From the NCBI GenBank assembly GCA_947579665.1, contig CANPUZ010000032.1, positions 744,001 through 808,000 of the forward strand: a stretch of DNA of 64,000 bases, read 5' to 3'. The DNA is from Sympetrum striolatum. Taxonomy: Eukaryota > Arthropoda > Insecta > Odonata > Libellulidae. The notes under the pieces were generated by a model. The model saw only the letters and a program-made list of their open reading frames with translations. It was not told the origin of the DNA and searched no databases. The translations under genes and the position numbers were made by a program. The number at the start of each line of letters is the position of its first letter. Positions within the stretch are counted from its first letter, which is position 1. Shown one piece after another: positions 24,685 through 34,068 of the stretch.

Positions 24685-27600
24685 CTTGCATACTGCAAGC
24701 AGATCGACAACAACAATTTAATGTCGGCAACCTTTCGGGACGGTCTTAAAAAGAAAAAAAAATTTAAAATAATCTTAAAATTCGCTGCAATTTTAATCGT
24801 CTGGCATCGAACCCGGGTCTTCCTGGCTAACCTATTAAGCGGCACAACAGAAGATCACCATCACTAACTATGTGTGAAAATTCAAGCAGAAATATTGGCT
24901 GAAACTCTCTTAAACGACGTTCTACTTTTCACGAAAGTAAATGCCTCTCGGGACTCGAACCAAGGACGATCGTGGAAATCAAAAACATGTTTCTGAAAGG
25001 TATATATGATCTCTATCTATATGCCGAATTTCAAGTTTCTATTTTATTGGGAAAGGTTTCAAAATAATTCCTAAAAATCGGATAACTTTTGATTGTAGAG
25101 ACGCCTGGTGGCGAAACCAGGAAACATTGGTAGCTGTGAATTCACAGTTTGATTAGTTTTGACTTGATCTTATCTTATGCAAAGTTTCAAGTAGATATAA
25201 TATCGGGAAGCACCTAAAATGTGTTTCCGTAATCTCCATAAGAAATACATTGAGGAATGTAAATGGCCCTCTGGGATCGAACCAAGGACCATAAGGGAAA
25301 ATAAAAAAATTTATTATGATACATATTAATGATATCTAACGCCATGCCGAATTTCAAGTTTCTATGCCATCGGAAAAGGTTTCAAAAAAAATCGTAAAAA
25401 TCGCCACAATGCATTTTAAACGGCCGATTTTTGCCTCGACCTAGCATCGAACCCAGGATATTTTCAGTAAAGCTCATTTATGTTATCGATAGATCATGAC
25501 CATATATATCGGCTCCTTGAGTTTTAAGTCCCTACCTATCTTGCAAGTATTTATAAAAAATTCCCGAAAATCAAAGCAATGCATTTAAACGGGAAAAATC
25601 GGGACTTTGGGGCCCTCTGGAATCGAACCCATGACACTGAGGTTCAAAATCGCAATTTTTCTGGAGGTTATACGTTATGGCCAATATGTCGTAAAAATTT
25701 CAAGCCATTGACGCTAGTGGTTTAGCCTGTGAGTTTGTATCCTCTCTATATATATATATATATGATATATGAATGAATCCGGAGAAGCATCTATATATAA
25801 TAGATATGAATGAATCCGGAGAAGCATCTATATATAATAGATATATACGAGTAAAATGTAGCTTGCATACTGAAAGCAGATCGGCAACACTAATTTCATT
25901 ATGGCATCATATTGGGACGGTCCTCAAAAGAAAAAACAAAAGGATTTAATTTTTTCTTAAAATTCGCTGAATTTTCATCATCTGGCATCGAACCTAGGCC
26001 TTCCTGGTGAACCTACTATGCAGCACAATAGAAGATCAACATCTCTTACTATGTGTGAAAATTCAAGCAGAAATATTGGCTACAACTGCCTCAAAAGACG
26101 TTCTAATTTTCACGAATGTAAATGCCTCTCTGGATTCGAACCAAGGACGATCTTGGAAATTTTTTTTCCGGAAGTTACACGTTATGGCCATAACGTGATA
26201 AAAATTTCAAGTCGGTGGCACTTGTGGAACATGGTTAGACTTTTGATCCCCAGTGTATATATCTATTATATATAGACGCTTCTCCGGATATCTATTATAT
26301 ACGAGTAAAATGTAGCTTGCATACTGCAAGCAGATCGGCAATACTAATTTCATATCGGCATCATATCGGGAATATCCTCAGAAGAAAAAAAAAGGATTGA
26401 AATTTTTCTTAAAATTCGCTGAAATTTCATCGTTTGGCATCGAACCCGGATCTTACTGGTGAACTTACTATGTAGCACAATAAAAGGTCACCATCTCTAA
26501 CTATGTGTGAAAATTCAAGCAGATATATTGGCTACAACTGCCTCAAAAGACGCTCTAATGTTCACGAATGTAAATGGCTCTCGGGACTCGAACCAAGGAC
26601 GATCTTGGAAATTTAAAAAAAATGTTTCTGAAATTTATTAATGATCTCAATCCATATGCCAAATTTCAAGTTTCTATATTATTGGGAAAGGTTTCAAAAT
26701 AATTCCTAAAAATCGGATCAACTTCTGATTGCAGAGACACCTGGTGTCGAACCCAGGACACATTGATAGCTATGAATGCATAGTTTGATTTGTTAAGACT
26801 AGTTCTTCTATCACGCTAAGTTTCAAGTCCATAGCATGCCGGAAAGTACCTAAAATTTGTTTCCGTTATCTCCATAAGAAATGCATTGAGAAATGTAAAT
26901 GGCGCCCTGGGATCGAACCAAGGACCATCAGCGAATATGTAAAATTTGATTAAGAAATATATTTATAATATCCAACTCCATGCCGAATTTCAAGTTTCCA
27001 TGCCATCGGGAAGGGGTCCAAAAAAAATCTTAAAAATCGCCACTATACATTTTAAACGGCCGATTTTTGCCTCGACCTAGCATCGAACCCAGGATATTTT
27101 CAGTAAAACTCAATTATGTTTTCGATAGATCATGACCATATATAAAGGCTCCTAGATTTTCGATTCTCTACCTATCCCGGAGGTATTTTTTAAAAATTCC
27201 CGAAAATCAAAGCAATGCATTTAAACGGAAAAAATCGGGACTTTGGGGCCCTCTGGAATCGAACCCATGATACTGAGGTGCAAAATCGCAATTTTTCCTG
27301 CGGTTACACTCTATGGCTAATATGTCGTAAAAATTTCAAGTCAATGACCCTTGTGGTTTGGCCTGTGAGTTTGTATCCTCTCTATATATATATATATATA
27401 TATGAATATATATATATGGATACATGAATGAATCCGGAGAATCATCTATATATAATAGATAGATGCTTCTCCGGGTTCATTCATATATATAGATAGGTAT
27501 ATAGATAGGTATATAGATAGATAGGATAAATGGCTCTCTGGATTCGAACCAAGGACGATCATGGAAATCTAAAAAATGTTTTTGAAAGTTATTTATGATC

Positions 27601-28268
27601 GAATTCTGCCGAATTCCAAGTTTCTATATTGTTGGAAAAGGGTTCAAAATAATTATTGAAAATCGGATCAGTTACTGATTGTAGAGACGCCTGGTGTCGA
27701 ACCCAGGACACATTGACAGCTGGGAATGCACAGTTTGATTTGTATACACTTAATCTTTCCTAATACAAAGTTTGAAGTCTTTATCGTGCCGGGAAGTACC
27801 TATAATTTGTTTCCGTTATCTCCGTAAGAAATGCATTGAGAAATGTAAATGGCGCCCTGGGATCGAACCAAGGAACATCAGCGAATATGTAAAATTTGAT
27901 TATGAAATATATTTATAATATCCAACTCCATGCCGAATTTCAAGTTTCCATGCCATCGGGAAGGGGTCCAAAAAAAATCTTAAAAATCGCCACAATACAT
28001 TTTAAACGGCCGATTTTTGCCTCGACCTAGCATCGAACCCAGGATATTTTACGTAAAACACATTTATGTTTTCGATAGATCATGACCATATATATAGGCT
28101 CCTTGAGTTTTGATTCTCTATCTATCAGGAAAGTATTTATTTTTAATTCCCGAAAATCAAAGCAATGCATTTTAACTGGAAAAATCGGGACTTTGGGGCC
28201 CTCTGAAATCGAACCCATGACACTGAGCATCATCATCGCAATTTTTCTGCCGGTTACACGTTATGGCC
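24668..28268 (-). repeat. Array block 6, minus-oriented units with internal rearrangements
   Basis: Unit markers lie at 24685, 25862 (variant CTTGCATACTGAAAG) and 26316. The short 25862-26316 piece arises from a fusion near 26,160, where a module end runs directly into a unit-start module. Near 27,533 microsatellite joins a mid-unit module without the marker hairpin. Confidence 0.87.
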
Positions 28269-28547
28269 AATACATTTACATCCGTGAAAATTAGAACGTC
28301 TTTTGAGGAGCTGTAGCCAATATTTCTGCTTGAATTTTCACTCAAAGTTAGAAATAGTAATTTTCTGCTGTGCTACATAGAAGGTTCACCAGGAAGACCC
28401 GGGTTCGATGCCAGACGATGAAATTTCAGCGAATTTTAAGAATATTTTTATTCATTATTTTTTCTTTTGAGAACCGTCCCTATATGATGCCGATATAAAA
28501 TTAGTTTTGTTAATCTGCTTGCAGTATGCAAGCAACATTTTACTGGT
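28269..28547 (+). repeat. Array block 7, truncated plus-oriented terminal unit
   Basis: At 28,268 a minus-oriented first module is joined head-on to a plus-oriented fifth module (GGCCAATA then CATTTACATCCGTG). Only two B-box-region modules and the end hairpin at 28518 remain before the array stops. Confidence 0.85.
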
Positions 28548-28626
28548 ATATATACATAACTTATAGGTATATCCGGAGAAGCGTCTATATATAATAGATA
28601 TCCGGAGAAGCGTCTATATATAATAG
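28548..28626. repeat. Terminal spacer of the array
   Basis: AT repeat with two direct copies of ATCCGGAGAAGCGTCTATAT, then a sharp join to non-array sequence. This is the right edge of the satellite. Confidence 0.85.
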
Positions 28627-28970
28627 ATACCTAAAAATAATATTTATTGAGATGTTTTGCAAAAAATGAAATTTGCTTCAGAGAATAAAGTTCGACTTCC
28701 GGTTAACCGATTTACTCCAAAAACTAATTGATTCTGACAACATATAATCACAATTCAAGGTATGAAGTTTTGTATTGATACGACAAATAGTTTTTAGGTT
28801 AGAGCGCGCACAAGCACACACACACACACATACACACAGACATCATTCCGAAAATGGTCAAAACGTGTTCTAGGGACCCCAAAACATGTATTTCCGTTGA
28901 AATCTCGAAGTCGATTTTTTTCTTGAAAACAATACTCTCTCTGTACTACGTGTACGTATACGGAGAAAGT
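28627..28970 (-). mobile_element. Interspersed element X, copy 1 (truncated by the array edge)
   Basis: Read on the minus strand it begins ACTTTCTCCGTATACG, then an ATTTCAACGGAAATA...TGTTTTGGGG segment, a (TG)n tract ((CA)n at about 28,815-28,838), a TTGATTAGTTTTT-like segment and a GGTTAACCGGAAGT segment. The same order of motifs recurs at 29,650 and 54,900. Its inner end stops exactly where the satellite begins. It is non-coding, and I do not recognise the family. Confidence 0.7.
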
Positions 28971-29649
28971 AAAAAAAGTCCTCGAAACGTCAGAGAATGG
29001 TAAACAAAGTTTGCGATCTAGACTTTGTTATTTAAATCTGATTCTGTTGAAATGGCTTACAACTATATCTATTCATCACGGCATAGTGAATGGGATGACT
29101 GGATTCGTAGATATGAAGATTTGAGGGAAAAATTCCATTAAGAGCGTATATAAATCCTGCAAATATCCAAATTCGGATGCATGTATATTGTGAGATTTAA
29201 TGCAAAAATATCATAAGATTCAAATCCTTGATATGAACAGGATAATTGGAGAAAGTACTTTCTATGGCATTTAATTCTCAAATAGCACCATTTCATTTTG
29301 ACAATCACGACTTGCATTGTGGCGTTCCATTCTTTGAAGAACGAACTGAAGCGATGTTTGAAACCCTAAATTGAAAAGACGAAGGAAAATTGCAGCTCAC
29401 AGTCGACGCCTATTATCACAAACTGTAGATATTTCTCAATGAGCTTGTTTCCATTCAAAAAGTGAAAAATTCTCGTCGTTACACTTACAGACGCTGATAA
29501 AAATGCTTTGTATAGCTTCAACGCTCCGCTACTACGTTATCAGGGCTATTGTCTCTTAAAACTTAATTAAATGTTCCGAGTGACTCTGAATTAAATGAAT
29601 TTACAAAGATATACAGACGCTTTATTCTGGAAAAACTGTTTTTTATTAC
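28971..29649. other. Unassigned sequence between two copies of element X
   Basis: AT-rich, with no open frame over 60 codons and no convincing splice signals. A short ACTTTCTA word near 29,257 resembles element X ends, so part of this may be decayed element interior. Confidence 0.3.
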
Positions 29650-29930
29650 ATTCTCCCTATATGTAGAGAAAGTATTGTATTCGCAAAAAAATTCGACCTC
29701 CAGATTTCAACAGAAATAGATGTTTTGGGGCCCATAGAGTTCGTTTCCGCTATTTTCCCGAACATGTCTGTCTGTGTGTGAATGTGTGTGTGTGTGTTTG
29801 TCTGTGGTGTAAAAGTTTTTGTGCACTCTATCTTAAATTGTGATTATACGATAATTTCAAAAATTCATATTTAGTATTTTCCTAACAATGCCAAGAGTTG
29901 ATTAGTTTTTGATTTGGAAATTAATTTCTA
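29650..29930 (+). mobile_element. Interspersed element X, copy 2
   Basis: Shares with copies 1 and 3 the ATTCGACCTCCAG, AACAGAAATAGATGTTTTGG, GGCCCATAGAG, CCCGAACATGTCTGTCTG and GAGTTGATTAGTTTTT segments in the same order, with a (TG)n tract at about 29,773-29,798. The right end is indistinct. Confidence 0.7.
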
Positions 29931-30042
29931 TATTTACGTATGAGTAAGTATGCATACAAAGCTTGGAAAAAATCTTACATAATTCCCAAACTAAAAATCA
30001 AAATAAATCTCAAACTATCGCAAGAATAACTAAAAATCTTAA

Positions 30043-31134
30043 CCCTCGAGCGCCCACGGTTGCGTGTACGCAACCAGCGTTATAATTTTGCGAATACAGT
30101 CCCTGTCACCACAACGCTATTCTTATCGGTTTATGAAACTGCTAAATTGTGCTCAAGGATTCTGTCTACATGTTCCAACGACTTTTTTCTGCCATTAGTC
30201 GAGTATAGGGCCGAAAAAGAGGCAGACGTAGATTGCGGTGCAGCTCAACGTGGATGTACGCTTCGTGTAAATAGAAGTCTAATTTTTATTTCTTGCATTT
30301 TCCGGCGCCTATATTGCATGATTTCGTCGACAGATATTATAATGCTACTAACTACATCACTTTTTGGCGGATTAATTCCTTTATGTTTATGATAATTGGT
30401 CTTAATACATGTAGTTTCGTATCCGCAAGCACGGGCAGTAATGGTAGCAATAGGACTCTCTCTCAAATTCCAGCGATTTCTTGGAATTCTCATTTCACTC
30501 TGCAATTTTTAGTGAAAATTTTGCGGTGATGAATGCAATAACGAGTATTAATGTGCATAAATGACAATTTTCAGTGATATTACGTTGAGAGAAGCGCTGG
30601 ACATTTTTGAATTTAATGATATTGACGGTGATTTAGATGCCATTTTCATAGAACCTCCGGAATGCAACATCGCTTCTGATGAAGGTTCCGCAGAAGAAGA
30701 TGACGCCGGCGAAGTTTGCAATTTATACTGTCGGCAATTGAGTGCAGGTGCTGAAGTTGTATTCTGCAGAATACCTGACGACCTTTAATAAATAAGTGTA
30801 TAGAAATATATAAGAAAAATAAGTATAAATAAATATTGCATTGAGTAAGTATGGTTAACATTTATTTGACGAAAAATAAATGTTTACAACAGGTAATATG
30901 TTGCCTGAATTCTTTAGTATGGCGTTTGACGCTCACTGACCGGAACTGACATGGAGAACGCCCACAATTGCGTATACGCAACCACTATTTATTACAAAAC
31001 AATAGTATTTGTCATTAAAAATTATACTCATTCAATCGTATGAATTCAGTACAAACAGAAATAACACAAAATTAATACATCTATACGAAAAAATTCTCTG
31101 GGCGTTCGAGTCTCGAACCCTCGAACTTCGAGGG
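30043..31134 (+). mobile_element. piggyBac-family element, non-autonomous remnant
   Basis: The element is 1,092 bp and lies exactly between two TTAA tetranucleotides (30,039-30,042 and 31,135-31,138), the target site of piggyBac transposases. Both ends begin CCCTCGA read inwards. A left subterminal motif, GCGCCCACGGTTGCGTGTAC followed by GCAACC, recurs as a diverged direct copy near 30,957-30,985; each has an internal GGTTGCG/CGCAACC dyad. Inside is an N-terminal transposase fragment (30,561-30,788) but no catalytic region. The assignment rests on TTAA, CCCT ends and the acidic N-terminus. The right end also has a CCCTCGAACTTCGAGGG hairpin. Confidence 0.8.
30561..30788 (+). pseudogene. piggyBac transposase N-terminal remnant
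   Basis: A 75-codon open frame. Residues about 10-50 have the look of piggyBac transposase N-termini: a leucine/isoleucine-rich start, an acidic stretch with IEPPE, a further acidic run SDEGSAEEDDAG, and then a short basic/polar segment ending in QLSAGAEV. Family members are usually about 550-650 residues with a DDD catalytic core and a C-terminal cysteine-rich domain. Both are absent, so the element could move only with transposase supplied elsewhere. The ATG is well placed, but I see no evidence of expression. Confidence 0.6.
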
Positions 31135-31138
31135 TTAA

Positions 31139-33969
31139 CTCTCATTCCTATAATACTACTAAAGTGTCTCTTCATTTTCTTTCCGCCTTAAAACTGTTCC
31201 TGTCACATTATCGTCATATGTTATTGTGGCTCTCCGTTTTCCTCTTGTTACGAATTCATTATCCGGAACCTTTTTCACTTAAGGCGAATGGAATGTATTT
31301 AGTCAGCAAGCATCCTCGTAAACGGCATTGTACTTGCTGTAATCGAGCTTCTATGAATGGCCTTCATAACGGCCGGTCATACCCGGCAAATACTATTCTT
31401 GCCTCGGAATACCTTGGGAATGGCGTTCACCCTCGAGAAATTCCCAACAAAAAATTCGGCATTCAGTTTGTCTTTTGCGAGCGGTTGCAGCGTAGGTTCG
31501 ACGTCCACAACCGCAGGGAAAATATGACACTTGTCTCGGATATCGGTCCTGAAAAGTGCGAGAGTTGCAGGATAGTGTTTTATTTATAATAGTAAAGTTA
31601 GTTATTAGTTAGAGGACTGTTTGAAACCACCAATTACCGCCAAAAGACGGAACGAGGCTTAGTAAACAAGACGAGTGACTACCAAAAGACAAATGACAAA
31701 TTATTTATTGTCAAGGATACAACTGGAACGGCAGCATTGTACGAGTGTTAATAACGCCATGAAATGAGAATTGTTCAGTGATATGTGATACCTGTTATAA
31801 GACGCCCACCTGTGGAACATTTTCAATAGTTTTCGATGGAGAATTGAACTGCCATTGCGAAAACAGAAGATGAGGGCTGCCAGCCAAAATATCTGAGACC
31901 CGCGCTTAATTTTTTCTTGCTTAACGTTGAGGAAATGTGCCCGGGAGTGGAAAATAACCTGGAATTCCTCTCCTCGGCCCTGCTTTTGTCTAATATGATA
32001 GTGAATTTTCTAATGCTGGAAGGGACTCATTACGTCATATGTTGTGGAGTGTGTGTATGGCGAGAGAGTGAAAAAGTATTCAATTATCGACTCCAATTTT
32101 ACTGTTTTCTTCGGAAGTGACTTTCGTATGAAGCGCGACTTTTGGTTGTTTGCAACAAAGGATTGCATTATGTCCGAAGGTATGGATGTAATTCATATTC
32201 AATTATGTAATTATTTATTTCAACTAACTGATAAATGGATTTGAGTTCTTAGTTCTGGTTTGGTTATTATTAACTTATTATTTATTTCAACTAACTAATT
32301 AATCGATTCAATTAACTGTTCCATTACGAAAGATAATTTTCTCGAACAAGTTGCTTTACGAACCTTCTAAATGTATACAAGGAATCAAACTACGGTGACT
32401 TTTTGTCATGTTTGCATATATTCCTGTATTCAATTAGGATAACATTAAATTAGAACGGTTTCAAGGAGGGAGGTACTCTTTTCTAATGTAATTGTATGCA
32501 AAGAGTGCAATGGATATGTGTTCATATGACATTCCTCTGCTTTCATGATTCCAATTGCAAGGAATGTTATAGCGGCACTGTTTATGACCTCCATGGGGCA
32601 ATGTTTCGTAGAAGGGTATTGTACGTCCGTGGAATATCCGCGTTTAAGCAATTATTATTAGCTGCGTATTTGAAATAGTACAATCTGATTATAATAGTGA
32701 AATTAAAGTTTCAGATTCAGAAATCAGTAATGTTAAATTCAATATAAATTTGCTACTATCCTATCTATAGCTCAAGCAATTTGATTTTCCAGTAAATGAA
32801 ATACAATGAGACGTATTAAATTGAATTGAAGGTTGGCATCTTTAAGTCAATTTCGAAACGAATGCTCTAAAATAGTCTTTGGCAACATTAAATAACCGTA
32901 TAGGATAAAATCTAAGTTTAAAGGTATGCCAAGGGATGTTGTGTTCGTAGCTTCGTATTTTGCGAGGAGAATTATGATGACAATTTCAGCTAAGGATATC
33001 CTCTACTCAGTTCATCTTCATGAATTTTGTATTTTTTAGAATCACAAAGGATCACTCTCATGTGCAAGATTCCTCTCGTAGAGGTACCATTGTTGCGATA
33101 ATAAATATTTTGTTTTAATAAAGTTATTATTTAACCTTAAGGATATTTAATCTCTCTCTGAGTATTATAAAGTTCAAGTATTGAATTATTAATGAACATC
33201 GATAACTTGAATTTCGCAGTCGAAGCCAGAAGACCTGGAGTATTTATGATGTTTTGTCCACAAATATTCCTGTGGATTTTTCTCTGATTAAATTGGATGA
33301 TTTATAATAAAACAAAATATTTATTATTCCATTAATTCTAATCATTCGGTCTTCTGGCTTAAAAAATGCGTTTTAGAAACGGAAAGTTATTTGGTATTAT
33401 CTGTATATTTGATAAACTTTTATATTAAAGTATGCTTAAAATTTAACTTCGGAGACGAGAAATGTCTCGTAAGTTTAATTATGCTTCAGATACGTGACAA
33501 TAAGTTAATATATAATTCTATCATCTACAAACATGGATGGAATAGGCTTTTGAGATCGCCTTTCTTGTGTATAAAATAAGTAAACAACAAATGAGTACAT
33601 TCAGAACGCGTTTTAAGAAGATCGAAATTTTTATGAAGTAACAAAAACTAATTAATCGACAAACGAAGTTTAAAATCTTGTTTTTGGCTTCGAAACATAG
33701 TATGAGGTGATAAATCATGTTGTGTTTTGCAGAATTAAGATTTTTACAAAGGGTTCATAACAGAGGATTTCCTAATTGTTAGGAAACGCTTATTGATTTT
33801 GAGTATTGACCTTAAAATGATATCGATTTGGTTATTCATAACTTAAAACCATCGCTAGTACTATAAGATTAGGAAAATATTGAAAAATTATTTAGGTTTT
33901 GTATAGCAATAAATGTCTTTGTGCTTATTGAATAAATTTTGAAATAATTTAATCTTTCTTACTTCGCAG
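31139..33969. other. Unassigned AT-rich sequence
   Basis: Contains one 141-codon plus-strand open frame (31,164-31,589) starting just after the piggyBac TTAA, with a hydrophobic N-terminal third and many basic residues. I recognise no family and codon use is not distinctive, so it is not called a gene. No tandem repeats or mobile-element ends are evident. (TTATT)-like runs occur near 32,190-32,290. Confidence 0.3.
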
Positions 33970-34068
33970 ACATCGCTGAAGTTATTTCTTCGTTGACTTG
34001 TTTTACCGAAGGGAGTGGCATATTCTGGACTGCGCAAGTCACCAAAGGCTTCTCAGGTCACAGCATAG
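33970..34068 (+). CDS. Candidate internal coding exon, unknown product
   Basis: A 99-bp interval with a strong pyrimidine tract and acceptor (TTTCTTACTTCGCAG) on the left and a consensus donor (ATAG then GTGAGT) on the right. One frame is open across the whole interval and has a protein-like composition (…AEVISSLTCFTEGSGIFWT…AQVTKGFSGHSI), while the other two frames stop early. It begins after one base of a split codon and ends on the first base of the next (phase 1 to phase 1), so it could be skipped without a frame change. I do not recognise the peptide. A candidate later exon at 49,546 is phase-compatible, but a 15-kb intron is only a guess. Confidence 0.4.

Larger units (their letters stand above)
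1..28547. repeat. Higher-order satellite array of B-box (tRNA T-arm-like) modules
   Basis: The whole interval is built from diverged copies of one module of about 147-176 bp. Every module has a GGTTCGANNC word, which fits the Pol III B-box consensus GWTCRANNC. Six modules plus a spacer of about 320 bp make a unit. Units are delimited by CTTGCAGTATGCAAG or its complement, starting at 365, 1529, 2666, 4753, 5735, 6842, 6903, 8665, 10900, 12038, 12102, 13230, 14371, 15567, 16701, 17833, 20007, 21145, 22280, 23438, 24540, 24685, 25862, 26316 and 28518 (6903 and 25862 each differ by one base). Spacing within intact blocks is about 1.10-1.20 kb. Between modules the common core is a TTTAAATGCAT-like stretch, then CTTCCCG and GAAACTTGAAATTCGGCAT. 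The open frames here are interrupted, repeat-derived and under about 120 codons. I see no gene. Confidence 0.93.

Noticed and set aside
1..28547. Satellite modules as functional tRNA genes
   Set aside because: Only the T-arm-like hairpin is recognisable. There is no acceptor stem, no anticodon arm, and most loops have 8 rather than 7 bases.
1..28547. CRISPR array, given regular short conserved words
   Set aside because: Spacing units are long, related to each other and in eukaryote-like repeat context. Repeats are not the 23-47 bp identical type with unrelated spacers.
31164..31589. 141-codon plus-strand frame as a gene
   Set aside because: No recognised domain, no splice context and ordinary composition for AT-rich DNA. 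Kept only as a note.
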